From an uncultured bacterium (GTDB taxonomy: Bacteria; Vulcanimicrobiota; Xenobia; Xenobiales; Xenobiaceae): a stretch of 64,000 nucleotides of DNA. Position numbers and translations under genes: made by a program. This document shows, piece after piece, positions 46,076-55,011 of this stretch. Positions within the stretch are counted from its first letter, which is position 1, and each line of letters starts with the position of its first letter. The stretch spans positions 13,936 to 77,935 of the forward strand of contig CAKTUZ010000012.1 of NCBI GenBank assembly GCA_934621605.1, given 5' to 3'. The notes below the pieces were generated by a model. That model did no database searches, was not told the origin of the DNA, and saw only the letters and a list, made by a program, of their open reading frames with translations.

Positions 46076-46576
46076 TTAGCCGATCCGCGTAAATACCATA
46101 TCACAGATTTTGCTGCTAAGGTTACTTTTGGTCAAGAGGGATGTACAAATCGTTGCGATTTTTGTAACTCATGGGAATCTTGTGAAGATTTTTTCTATGC
46201 AGTGACAAGCCTTCAACGAGAAGAATCTGGATTACCTTATATTATTTACTTCTGTAGTTCCGGTAAAGACCGTAAAGTAATTCTAAACCCACCTCATGTA
46301 CGAGTGGATGTAGGTTACTTAAGGCTGCTTATACCAGTAATACTCTCCCCAACAAACCCATATATTCCCAAGCATATTTGGGATAGAGTATTACACAAGA
46401 AACCTATTAAATGCTTTTCCGCCGTAAAAAAGCTTCTCGTTGACAACTACAAAAAAATAATGAACATTTGGAACCAAGGAGGAGAAAGTAGCTTTTGGTT
46501 CGGAGACGACGGAATAGCTATAGAAGAGTATTGCAAAAAGCACAAGCTAGAATTTATCCAATGGAAGGAGGACTGA
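45917..46576 (+). CDS. Hypothetical protein, duplicated locus (copy 1)
   Basis: 219 residues from a GTG with GGAGG upstream. Cys-rich middle (GCTNRCDFCNSWESCEDFFY), then PVILSPTNPYIPKHIWDRVL, and a C-terminal helix KKLLVDNYKKIMNIWNQG. No signal peptide. The next gene ends with a comparable segment (VKKFLIKNYDLVYGWWIG), and the pseudogene at 47501 is a close copy. Looks like a fast-evolving accessory family, possibly immunity-type proteins, but no named family is recognised. Confidence 0.6.
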   Translation: MCDYFDVIVKPYKKERMAFTKHGNKLKLIKLKKGQRYPTSLVYEHSYGMGIVRLADPRKYHITDFAAKVTFGQEGCTNRCDFCNSWESCEDFFYAVTSLQREESGLPYIIYFCSSGKDRKVILNPPHVRVDVGYLRLLIPVILSPTNPYIPKHIWDRVLHKKPIKCFSAVKKLLVDNYKKIMNIWNQGGESSFWFGDDGIAIEEYCKKHKLEFIQWKED

Positions 46577-46578
46577 CA

Positions 46579-47088
46579 ATGTCAGACTATTATTCGGAAG
46601 ACTGTTACACAGAAGACGAAGACAAGTTTAATCTTCGCGAATGGATGGACGAATTTAATCGCATTAGAGAATTAAACAAGAGTACGTACGAATACCCTAT
46701 TGGTTGGGGTGTTCTAGTAACGCAAGACGATTGCATAAATGAGCAGAGCCGTCTGGATATTTTATCAGAAGTGGCTTTGAAAGCCAGCAATCCAACACTT
46801 CCATATGAATTATGGTTTGATGATGCCGGAAAAACTCGTTACACTGGGCACCACGCCATGAGAGTTAAATTTTATTCAGTAGATCTTCATGATTGGATAC
46901 CAATCATTATGACCGATGATGAAAAGATCGGTAAAAGAGTATACATAAAGCTACCAAACGTAAAAGAGCCAAGTCATTTTGGCAAAGTTAAAAAATTTTT
47001 GATTAAAAATTATGACTTGGTATACGGTTGGTGGATCGGAAGATATTCAGCTAAGCAATTAGTCTCCATACTAGAAAAACAAACTTAA
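46579..47088 (+). CDS. Hypothetical protein related to its upstream neighbour
   Basis: 169 residues from the ATG at 46579, preceded by AAGGAGGA inside the end of the previous gene; the two stops and starts are 2 bases apart. Acidic N-terminus (SDYYSEDCYTEDEDKF), then YEYPIGWGVLVTQDD and a C-terminal half ending like the previous protein. Probably a divergent paralogue in the same operon. Function unknown; terminator follows. Confidence 0.6.
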   Translation: MSDYYSEDCYTEDEDKFNLREWMDEFNRIRELNKSTYEYPIGWGVLVTQDDCINEQSRLDILSEVALKASNPTLPYELWFDDAGKTRYTGHHAMRVKFYSVDLHDWIPIIMTDDEKIGKRVYIKLPNVKEPSHFGKVKKFLIKNYDLVYGWWIGRYSAKQLVSILEKQT

Positions 47089-47142
47089 AGATAACAAAAG
47101 ATAATAAACAATAAATTGTACACTCAATAAATAGAAGAGCAC

Positions 47143-47185
47143 AAAAGGCGCCGGGCAGCTGCTATGCTGCTGAGGTGCCTTTTTG
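47143..47185 (+). terminator. Rho-independent terminator
   Basis: AAAAGGCGCC pairs with GGTGCCTTTTT (G-U within), with a GCAGC-rich inner loop. A related hairpin ends the duplicate unit at 48242. Confidence 0.75.
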
Positions 47186-47500
47186 CATACATTATGATCC
47201 CGTAGATTTTTAGCTACAAAAGCGTCAGACTGGCTGCCATCAGGTACAGCAGCAGGCGCTTTTTAATTTATTACAAATTGTTTAACAAGCCAACTTAAGT
47301 CTAAATTCTAACCTAAAAATATGCTTCCTAAAATTGACTCTTGCTAGAATTTAAAGCTATATTTAAGACGTTTTATTGCCAAGCATTTTAGCTACTGTAC
47401 ATAAGACAAAAATGGTTAACATCTTAAACTATGGCAACCTAGCTAAATTTTACAGCTAACTCGGTTGGCAAATTTTACACCCGGAGGTGATTACTATTAG

Positions 47501-48211
47501 CGAAACAAACGTTGATGAAAAAAGCGGTACAAGAAAGAGCGCCTAACTTTCACTAAGCATGGCAATAAGCTTAAGCTCATTAAGCTTAAGAAAGGACAGC
47601 GCTACCCTCCTTCATTGGTATATGAGCACCCATATGGAATAGGAATAATCAGCTTAAGGGATCAAAAATATTACCGTTCACATAAATTCAAAACCCCAGG
47701 ACATTTTGACGGCAAGGGATGCTTACTTTATTATTGTAGCGATTGCTGGTATTGGGATGCGTGTGAAGATTTTTTCTATGCCATGGAAAGATTTGATGAA
47801 GAATTATCAGGACTGCCATATCCAGGACTACCCTATATTATTGACATGAATTCTTTTGGCAAAGATCGTCATACAGGGCCGAATCCTCCCAACTTAAGAG
47901 TAATTGTTGGAAACTTAAGCATACCAGTTATAATATCCCCTACTAATCCGTATATCCCTAAAAAAATTTTAGTTACAGTTCTACACGGAAAACTGTTCCC
48001 TCATTTCAATGTCATCAGAAAAATCATTATTGATAATTACGATGACCTAATGGCGCACTGGAACAGCCCCCTTGACTACAACATATTACGTCCATTAGCT
48101 AAATACTGCAAAAAGCATAGGCAAGAGCTGGAACTAATGCAGAAAGGTGAAGGTGAATTTTTAGAAAAAAGTACGCAAAGAATAAAAAGAAATAATCAGC
48201 TTAACATATAA
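47501..48211 (+). pseudogene. Hypothetical protein, duplicated locus (copy 2, broken start)
   Basis: After the duplicated leader and GGAGGTGATT the expected GTG is replaced by ATT, and the first codons read SETNVDEKSGTRKSA to a TAA. One frame over, RYKKERLTFTKHGNKLKLIK continues the homologous protein through YEHPYGIGIISLRDQ, CWYWDACEDFFYAME and PVIISPTNPYIPKKILVTV to the stop at 48211. A TTG at 47615 could still start a 198-residue product. Relative to copy 1 it is a frameshifted paralogue with a different C-terminus. The 412-bp gap before it (47089-47500) holds two terminators and the duplicated leader. Confidence 0.6.
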
Positions 48212-48241
48212 AGAATTGTATATTCAACGATAAACTATATC

Positions 48242-48280
48242 AAAAAAGGCGCCCCAGCAATCAAGCTGAGGCACCTTTCT
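48242..48280 (+). terminator. Rho-independent terminator
   Basis: AAAAAGGCGCCCCAGC pairs with GCTGAGGCACCTTTC through a 6-nt loop with mismatches. Similar in sequence to the terminator at 47143. Confidence 0.65.
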
Positions 48281-48340
48281 GTACAAGTTCGAACCTAAAC
48301 ATCAAACTAGCGATATGAAGCCCCGAACTACTCTATAAGC

Positions 48341-48895
48341 TTAGCGCCAAGAATCATAGTCGCGATCTTTGTTACGACGTTCGCGTTTATTGTTGCGACG
48401 ACCACCGGAGCTTGGCGGCGGATACATATCGACGAAGCTGGACATATCGAAGTCTGCGTCAAAAGAAGAAGCTGACGGGGTATAACCATTATTGGAACGA
48501 GGAGCGCTAGGACGACTATTATTACTACTGCCGTAGCTGCGGGAACCGCCGGGACGCGAAACACCACCGCCGTTGTTAGCACGATAACAGTCGGAGCAAT
48601 AGACAGGACGACCGTTAGTAGGTTGGAAAGGAACTTGCGTTTCCTTACCACATTCTGCGCACACAGCGCTATACATCTGGCGAGGGGGACGCGCATTGGC
48701 TGTTGCAGCGCTATTTTCTACACCACCATTGCTGCGAGGGGCTCTGTTTCCGCCCTGACCGGCTTTACGTGCGGCCCTGCAGCTGGGGCAGCGGCGAGGC
48801 TCACTCGTAAATCCTTGGGACGCATAAAACTCTTGTTCACCATCAGTAAACACAAACTCAGCGCCGCACTCGACGCATTTTAGGGACTTATCCAC
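48341..48895 (-). CDS. Double zinc-ribbon protein with low-complexity tail
   Basis: 184 residues from a GTG; the GGAG just upstream overlaps the start codon, an unusual arrangement. First ribbon LKCVECGAEFVFTDGEQEFY, then ASQGFTSEPRRCPSCRAAR. Second ribbon YSAVCAECGKETQVPFQPTN, then RPVYCSDCY (CxxC-x17-CxxC type). The C-terminal 75 residues are Ser/Asn/Gly/Arg-rich and likely disordered, ending in Arg/Lys-rich KRERRNKDRD. The family is widespread in anaerobes and of unknown function; RNA or DNA binding is plausible. Confidence 0.85.
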   Translation of the reverse strand: MDKSLKCVECGAEFVFTDGEQEFYASQGFTSEPRRCPSCRAARKAGQGGNRAPRSNGGVENSAATANARPPRQMYSAVCAECGKETQVPFQPTNGRPVYCSDCYRANNGGGVSRPGGSRSYGSSNNSRPSAPRSNNGYTPSASSFDADFDMSSFVDMYPPPSSGGRRNNKRERRNKDRDYDSWR

Positions 48896-49135
48896 TCCGA
48901 TTTAGATCTCCAGTATATTTTACAAAGGCATACAAATTTCTTACATTAAAAAGAAACCCTGCCCGGTAAGCTTAGCATTTTTAAAGTTCTCTTTCAATAC
49001 CAATTAGAGGGAAAAATAGGCTGGAATTAAGAAGGAAAAAAGTTTGGATTGCTAGACTAAACCTGAGTGAGCCTGGCACTTCTCACTATCTTTGGTCTTT
49101 CCTTTCAAGATATTAACAGGTAGTAGGTTTATTTT

Positions 49136-50290
49136 ATGATTTTTTCGATTCAAACAAAAAAAAATATCAACAGTCTGGCACTTCTTACTCTAGCTTTCAG
49201 TTTATTGGGATGCGGTTGTCAAAAAAATAACAATACTGCCTCTAACGATACTTTATCAACAATCAAACCAAAGGCAGCTCAATCTACCACCAATGCAACT
49301 GATAACGGCTCTTTATCCCCTTCTTTGCCCAAAACAATTAGCATTTTCAATGCTGTCAAAGCTTGGCAGGATTTGGTATATCAAGTAGAGATTGGCCCCC
49401 GTTACGTTGGCAGTGTCGGTTCTGTAAAAACTCGCCAATGGTTAAAGAAAGAGCTAGACGATTTAGGCGGTCAAGTATATGAGCAAAAATTTACTGTCCA
49501 AACCGTTGAAGGAGCAAAAGAATTTGTTAATATTATCGCCTGCTTTGATCCAAATACTAAGCAAAACTCTTCTGTCACAGCTACTGACACATTAGAATCA
49601 AAAACGGCCCCAAGTAGCAACAGCAAGCAAACTGTAGCCAATGAAACCAAAGAAACGACTACTATAGTTTTAGGAGCCCATTATGATACCAAATATTTCA
49701 AAGATATAGATTTTGTTGGCGCTAATGACGGAGCTTCGGGAACAGCTGTGCTTTTGGAATTGGCTAGAGTTTTCCAGAAACAACCGCTCAAGCAACATAA
49801 ACTTATGCTCTGCTTCTTTGACGGCGAAGAAGCGTTTGGCGAATGGAGCGACACAGACGGAACTTATGGTAGCCGATATTTCGTTGAAAATTTGGGGAAA
49901 GCCACCTCACCGATAGAGTTAGAAGTTAAGGATATTGTAGCTGCAGTTATTATAGATATGGTCGGAGATAAAAAACTACATCTGACCTATGATACAATTT
50001 CCCATCCACAGCTTTTAGAAATGCTCTTTAACAAAGGCCGAGAGTTAAAATTTACTAAACAATTTAAACGCAGCGATGTAGGAGCTATTTCCGATGATCA
50101 TCTTCCGTTTTTACTGGCAAAAATTCCAGCCGTTGATATTATAGGTTTCAATAGTAACGAAAACGGACTTTATCCAAGTTATTGGCATACAGCCGAAGAT
50201 ACGCTCGATAAAGTTTGCGCGGATAGTTTATATGTAGTCGGTACTACCGTTGAGCTTTTTACCCGAGATTTAGATGACGTTTTGGAATAG
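49136..50290 (+). CDS. M28-family zinc peptidase / glutaminyl cyclase-like lipoprotein
   Basis: 384 residues. Signal peptide LALLTLAFSLLGCGC with a lipobox at LLGC, then a Ser/Thr/Asn linker. The M28 fold is shown by LGAHYDTKYF (first zinc ligand His), GANDGASGTAVLLELARVF (bridging Asp), CFFDGEEAFGE (Glu pair), IDMVGDKKL (Asp) and YPSYWHTAEDT (last His). The WHTAEDT and DGEEAF blocks are shared with glutaminyl-peptide cyclotransferases, so cyclase activity is an alternative. A Ser/Thr/Lys insertion at about 145-175 is low complexity. Convergent with fpg. Confidence 0.88.
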   Translation: MIFSIQTKKNINSLALLTLAFSLLGCGCQKNNNTASNDTLSTIKPKAAQSTTNATDNGSLSPSLPKTISIFNAVKAWQDLVYQVEIGPRYVGSVGSVKTRQWLKKELDDLGGQVYEQKFTVQTVEGAKEFVNIIACFDPNTKQNSSVTATDTLESKTAPSSNSKQTVANETKETTTIVLGAHYDTKYFKDIDFVGANDGASGTAVLLELARVFQKQPLKQHKLMLCFFDGEEAFGEWSDTDGTYGSRYFVENLGKATSPIELEVKDIVAAVIIDMVGDKKLHLTYDTISHPQLLEMLFNKGRELKFTKQFKRSDVGAISDDHLPFLLAKIPAVDIIGFNSNENGLYPSYWHTAEDTLDKVCADSLYVVGTTVELFTRDLDDVLE

Positions 50291-50301
50291 CTTCAAAAAA
50301 A

Positions 50302-50368
50302 AGAAAAAGCCGTCAAACTCACATATTCTTTTGCTATACGGAAAGAAACAAACTAGACGGCTTTTTCT
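50302..50368. terminator. Bidirectional terminator between M28 peptidase and fpg
   Basis: AGAAAAAGCCGTC and GACGGCTTTTTCT form a perfect 13-bp stem with A/T flanks, serving both convergent genes. Confidence 0.88.
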
Positions 50369-50383
50369 GTAGCAATAGCTAAT

Positions 50384-51268
50384 CTAATATTGACAATTAA
50401 TGCAATAAACGCTGCTGCGGCCACCAATAGTTTCTTTGTGAAGTTCTTGACCACAAGTAAAACAAGGCTGGCCGCCGCGTCCATATACTTTAAGCTGAGC
50501 GGCATTGTTACCTTTATGACCATCAGCATCACGATAATCTGAGAATGTAGTGCCACGATTATCAATTGATTTTTGTAAAATAGGTTTAATCACATTAAAG
50601 ATCGCTTCTATTTCAGAATCAGTTAAACTTTTTGCCGATCTTGTCGGTAAAATATGACTTGCAAAAAGAACTTCATCTGCATAAATATTGCCTAAACCAG
50701 CCACTATTGATTGATCTAAAAGAGCTGTTTTTATAGCTCTAGATGTTTTCTTTAACCCTTTAGCCAAATTATCAATAGTATAATCATTTCCAAAAGGATC
50801 CGGCCCTAAAGAATTAAGTTCAGGAGAATTTTTCAGTTCATTTTTAGCGTAAAGATACCACTTGCCAAATTGGCGTATATCTCTGTAACATAATGAAGTA
50901 TGGCCATCTAAATGTAAAATAATATGGGTATGTTTATCAGGCTCAAACTGTCCCTGAGCTCTCTGCAAACCGGTTATAGGATGAACAGTAAATTCATTTG
51001 TGTCAGGCGAATTTAAGTCACGAAAAGTAAGCTGACCAGTCATTCCCAAGCGCACAAGCAAAGAATAATTTTCACTGTCGAGAATCAATATCTTGCCCAG
51101 ACGACGTATTGCAGTAAATTTACATCCTACCAAAGCTTCTTCCAACTCTTTTGGATCGGCATTAACAAGCAATTTTAGGAGCTTAATTTCAATTTTTTCA
51201 ACAATACGACCGGGTAATTTGGCTTCCAAACCGCAACGTATAGTTTCAACTTCAGGTAATTCCGGCAT
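50384..51268 (-). CDS. mutM: Formamidopyrimidine-DNA glycosylase
   Basis: Base-excision repair enzyme removing 8-oxoguanine and ring-opened purines, with AP-lyase activity. 294 residues, ATG with AAGGGAA upstream. The N-terminal catalytic PELPEVETIR, GKILILDSENYSLLVRLGMT, DQSIVAGLGNIYADEVLFAS (helix-two-turn-helix) and the C-terminal zinc finger CFTCGQELHKETIGGRSSVY, CINC are complete. Slightly longer than E. coli MutM. Confidence 0.97.
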   Translation of the reverse strand: MPELPEVETIRCGLEAKLPGRIVEKIEIKLLKLLVNADPKELEEALVGCKFTAIRRLGKILILDSENYSLLVRLGMTGQLTFRDLNSPDTNEFTVHPITGLQRAQGQFEPDKHTHIILHLDGHTSLCYRDIRQFGKWYLYAKNELKNSPELNSLGPDPFGNDYTIDNLAKGLKKTSRAIKTALLDQSIVAGLGNIYADEVLFASHILPTRSAKSLTDSEIEAIFNVIKPILQKSIDNRGTTFSDYRDADGHKGNNAAQLKVYGRGGQPCFTCGQELHKETIGGRSSVYCINCQY

Positions 51269-51305
51269 TTTGTTCCCTTTTCTGCTGATAAAAAAATGAT
51301 TTCAT

Positions 51306-51335
51306 CAAAAAAAAAAAACGTGAAATCTCACGTTC
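51306..51335 (-). terminator. Rho-independent terminator of the radical SAM gene
   Basis: Minus strand AACGTGA / TCACGTT 7-bp stem with a 4-nt loop, followed by a run of about 12 T residues. Confidence 0.85.
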
Positions 51336-51359
51336 AGCTACTCGCACTTTCCGACAAAA

Positions 51360-52790
51360 TCAAATGCTCTTGTAAATAACGGCCGCTTTTATTAAATCTT
51401 TTATATCTTCTAGTGTGCGAATCTTGCTTAAGCGACGCATAATAAATTTAGGACGCAAATAAAAGCGCGTATAAGCTTCTTTAAGCATAGAGTGAAGTTT
51501 GGCTTCATCCCATAAATCAGTTTCCAAAATGGGAAAATCTTGGCGAGACTGCTGCAACAGGGTATATTTTTTCCAATAATCCTTATCTATTAAACCTAAT
51601 TCACTAGCTTCACGGAAAAGATCAGTAGCTGGCAAAGGAGTCGTGATGGAAAAAGAAGCATAATCCAAATTCAATTCACAGGCTAAACTTACGGTATCAT
51701 TAAAAGTTTGAAGATTTTCTCCCAAATAGCCGATCATAAAATAGCCTCTGGTTTCAAAACCATATTTTTTTGCCCAACTTACAGCTTGACGCACTTGTTC
51801 ATGAGTGATGCCTTTACGCATACGCTTTAGAATTTGCGCATTACCAGCCTCTACGCCAAAATGAATACGTCGACCACCCACTTCACGCAGTTCTCTAATC
51901 ATCTCCTCATCAACTGAATCCACTCTGGTACGTACGTCAAAATTAACTTTAATTTGCCGCTCTTTCAAGAGACGGCAAATATCCATAACTCTCTGTTTTT
52001 TTAAAGTAAAAGTTTCATCGAAGAAAACAATCTCTTTGGCTCCATATTGATTGACATACAATTCTATTTCATCGACTACATTCTCCGGTGAACGAAAACG
52101 CACCCCGGAAACACCGTTATAAATTTGGCTGCAAAAACCGCATTTAAAAGGACAACCTCTACTAGTAATCATAGTAAAGAAAGGGCTTTCTACAGTCAAA
52201 GCATGGTAAAGATCACGCTGCAGTAAATCTACAGCGGGAAATGGGTAACTGTCTATCGATTCAAACTTAGTACGCGGCTTATTAAGTTTTACTTTATCAC
52301 CTATACGCACAACCGTACCGTCTATATTTTCCCAACTTTCTCCGACACTATATTTACTGAGCACTTCTTTCAAAGTCTCTTCACCATCACCAATAATACC
52401 TATGTCAAACTCTGTAAACGAGAGGCACAATTCTGGGTAAATAGATAAATGCGGCCCTCCAACAATAAGTAAAGAATCTGGCAAAACCTCTTTAATAATT
52501 TTGGCTGCTTCTACTGTAGAGGGCCACCCCGCACTCATAGTAGTCAGCGCAATTATTTCCGGACGCTGTTCCTCTAAATAATGCCTAAACATCTCGGGGG
52601 AAATACGCGAAGCATTAGCGTCAAGAAAATTAACCGGATAACCGTTCTGCCTGGCATAAGCCGCCAAATAAAGAATTCCCAAAGATGGCAATACTTGCAA
52701 AGAGCGCTCAGCTTCATCCGGAATGGGACGAATATTTACATCATGATACTTAAGAAAAAGAATAGCAGGCTTACGCAAAACCTTACCCAC
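51360..52790 (-). CDS. B12-binding-domain radical SAM protein
   Basis: 476 residues from a GTG with GAGGT upstream. N-terminal cobalamin-binding Rossmann domain (LPSLGILYLAAYARQNGYPV, LLIVGGPHLSIYPELCLSF, IIGDGEETL), then radical SAM cluster SRGCPFKCGFC (CxxxCxxC), FFDETFTL, HFGVEAGNAQILKRMRKGIT and MIGYLGENLQTF. Family members carry out methylations or ring formation, for example on lipids and tetrapyrroles. The product cannot be read from sequence. HpnJ/HpnP-type hopanoid roles were considered because of the hpn cluster, but no specific match was seen. Confidence 0.85.
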   Translation of the reverse strand: MGKVLRKPAILFLKYHDVNIRPIPDEAERSLQVLPSLGILYLAAYARQNGYPVNFLDANASRISPEMFRHYLEEQRPEIIALTTMSAGWPSTVEAAKIIKEVLPDSLLIVGGPHLSIYPELCLSFTEFDIGIIGDGEETLKEVLSKYSVGESWENIDGTVVRIGDKVKLNKPRTKFESIDSYPFPAVDLLQRDLYHALTVESPFFTMITSRGCPFKCGFCSQIYNGVSGVRFRSPENVVDEIELYVNQYGAKEIVFFDETFTLKKQRVMDICRLLKERQIKVNFDVRTRVDSVDEEMIRELREVGGRRIHFGVEAGNAQILKRMRKGITHEQVRQAVSWAKKYGFETRGYFMIGYLGENLQTFNDTVSLACELNLDYASFSITTPLPATDLFREASELGLIDKDYWKKYTLLQQSRQDFPILETDLWDEAKLHSMLKEAYTRFYLRPKFIMRRLSKIRTLEDIKDLIKAAVIYKSI

Positions 52791-52828
52791 AAGAAACGAC
52801 CTCTAAATTAAATCTTTCTAAGCTGTGA

Positions 52829-54952
52829 TTATTTGCGTCCCTGACGGCGAGCTGTACCTACAGCATCATAAATCATCATACGCAACTGATCAGGAACCAT
52901 TTCCGGCCCCTTATCCTGCATAGCCTTACCCAAAGCCAAAGCTAAACCTGGCTTAGAAGCAACCCTAATGGCCCGCTTTATTAAATCCTTGGATTTTTCC
53001 CCCTTTTTACTACCTTGCGGAGCTGGCCCGGCTATCTTACGGAAGACATCTTTATAATCGTATTCACTCTCCCAGAAGCAATTCTCAATATCTATATCTT
53101 TAAGTACAGTAACTTTTCCCAAACCAACAGCCTCAGCGTAAGGCCTAGCCAATTTACCGTAAGTATGACCGGCTTTATCGCCGTCAGCCAAAAGATGCCA
53201 GCTAATACCAAGTTCGTTAGCTAAATTAGCCAAAGGTGCCAAGCCGCACTGAGCAAATTCGACCAGCTCTATACCCTCGCTCCATAGATCGAACCCTAAA
53301 ACCCTGGCAATTTCCGGCAACAACCAACACTCGGTTTCTCCCTCAACCAGAAGCCAAAAACGCATAAATAAGGCGGCTCCGCGCCTAATACGCAAATGGT
53401 AAGCTATGCGGCGCAAGTCGTTAATGTGAATATGACCAGAATTTACTTTATAGACACTAGCAATACCTTCGGAAGAACGAACCATACGACGAATACCAGT
53501 TAATGGCACAGCCGAAAGCAAATCTGAATTATTGGTAGAAAGCAAGCGTTGCGGTGACATGCGGTCGATTAAACTCCAAACCGAAGTAAGCATAAGTGGA
53601 TGCAGATAAGCCTCGGGATCTTCTACAGAAAGCAAAGGATAATAATCACCATTGCCGTCATTGGCTTCAGAGAAACCTTGAGACTGGGCCTTAAAAAACG
53701 AATCGGCAAAAGCCAACATAGCTAAACTTCTAGCACCAGTACCACGTAAGAGAGCACTAAAACGCTCGTAATCATCGCGCTCATGGCCATCACTGTCTAA
53801 AAGAGGATTGAGTGTGGACATTGGCGCTTGCAATCTCTCTTTAATAATTCGACCATCACCTTTATGAGCAGAGAGAATCTGAGTATAGCGATCTTGGCCG
53901 CGCTTTGACTCTTCATCCTCGGAGAAGTCACTAGCCTCATCAATAGCAGAATCAATACGCTCAGTCTCATTGTGAGAATTGTGCACCAAGATTTTTTCCA
54001 AATTGTCCAAGTTACTTTCCAACTCGTCGCGATGAGCGGCAATAAACTCCTGAGCAGAACATTCAGCGCTCTCGGTCAATTCAGAATAAGCCTGACTAAA
54101 AAGTGAATCAACTTTATCCTGAGCCGGACGCTGCTCCTGACCGCTTCTGATAGGCGGAAGCAAAGCACCAGGACGAATACGCAAGAAAGGACATACAGTT
54201 TTTATAGTCTTCAGATATTCCAAAGAATCAGCCAACTCAATTTTTTTATGTGCAGCATCCTCAAAATGGTACTGAGTAAAAACCTGATTGCCCTCGCGCT
54301 TAGCTTCTACACAAAGATAAAAATTAAGAACTCTAGCCCTATGACCACCGCGCATAAGTAAGTCAGTCATAAAATGATCATCTCTAAATTTTTGCAAACT
54401 ACTGTAAGAAGCGCAAGCCCTTTCCTCTTGCAAGGCTATAGCCGCCTCGTCTTGAGCAGAAAATCCATCAGCCTCAGCTGTATGTTTATAAAGTTCACTA
54501 GCTTCATCGGCTCGCAAAATCCGAGAATTATCTTCCTCAGTTTCGGTATATTCGGAAACTAAATGTCTATCTGCAGCTTCAGTCTTATTGCCGGAAAAGC
54601 TGCCTCCAAAACCAATAACTATGCGCATCTCCTTAGTTTGCAAATCTTCAGAAGGAGCAGCCGCATAATAAAAAGTCTCACGATTGCGGTGAAAGTCGGA
54701 AGCACTTATATCAAAGCCATCCTTAGGCACATTACGCCCCAGAACAGCTTCCAAAGCGTTCAAAATACTAGACTTGCCGCAGCCATTTTCCCCGATCAGT
54801 ACGGTGACGCGACTTTGGAAAGAAATATCAACCTTTTTTATGGAACGGAAGTTCTCTATAAGTAAACTACGTACAAACACACCTACGTTTTTCGCGCTCT
54901 TTAAACTATTTGCCTTCCCCTGAGCATGGAGGAAAACGTAGAACCTAAACAA
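52829..54952 (-). CDS. OLD-family ATP-dependent endonuclease (AAA + TOPRIM)
   Basis: 707 residues as read from a TTG at 54952; a GTG at 54880 directly before FVRSLLIENFRSIKKVDI is an alternative closer to the conserved start. ABC-type ATPase: RVTVLIGENGCGKSSILNAL (Walker A) and LLSVEDPEAYLHPLMLTSVW (signature/Walker B region). A C-terminal TOPRIM nuclease: FWLLVEGETECWLLPEIARV, LLADGDKAGH. OLD nucleases are phage and plasmid defence or DNA repair enzymes; the YbjD-like chromosomal form has no assigned substrate. An acidic insertion at about 305-340 is low complexity. Divergent from the MDR dehydrogenase gene. Confidence 0.85.
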   Translation of the reverse strand: MFRFYVFLHAQGKANSLKSAKNVGVFVRSLLIENFRSIKKVDISFQSRVTVLIGENGCGKSSILNALEAVLGRNVPKDGFDISASDFHRNRETFYYAAAPSEDLQTKEMRIVIGFGGSFSGNKTEAADRHLVSEYTETEEDNSRILRADEASELYKHTAEADGFSAQDEAAIALQEERACASYSSLQKFRDDHFMTDLLMRGGHRARVLNFYLCVEAKREGNQVFTQYHFEDAAHKKIELADSLEYLKTIKTVCPFLRIRPGALLPPIRSGQEQRPAQDKVDSLFSQAYSELTESAECSAQEFIAAHRDELESNLDNLEKILVHNSHNETERIDSAIDEASDFSEDEESKRGQDRYTQILSAHKGDGRIIKERLQAPMSTLNPLLDSDGHERDDYERFSALLRGTGARSLAMLAFADSFFKAQSQGFSEANDGNGDYYPLLSVEDPEAYLHPLMLTSVWSLIDRMSPQRLLSTNNSDLLSAVPLTGIRRMVRSSEGIASVYKVNSGHIHINDLRRIAYHLRIRRGAALFMRFWLLVEGETECWLLPEIARVLGFDLWSEGIELVEFAQCGLAPLANLANELGISWHLLADGDKAGHTYGKLARPYAEAVGLGKVTVLKDIDIENCFWESEYDYKDVFRKIAGPAPQGSKKGEKSKDLIKRAIRVASKPGLALALGKAMQDKGPEMVPDQLRMMIYDAVGTARRQGRK

Positions 54953-55011
54953 AAAAGCAAATTCAATTACCAGATTTATTTTACAAAAAGACTAATGGGG
55001 CCAAGATAAAG

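Noticed and set aside
51360..52790. Assigning the radical SAM gene as hpnJ or hpnP
   Set aside because: The B12 and SAM domains are present but no specific HpnJ/HpnP block was recognised, and it is 9 kb away from the hpn cluster.
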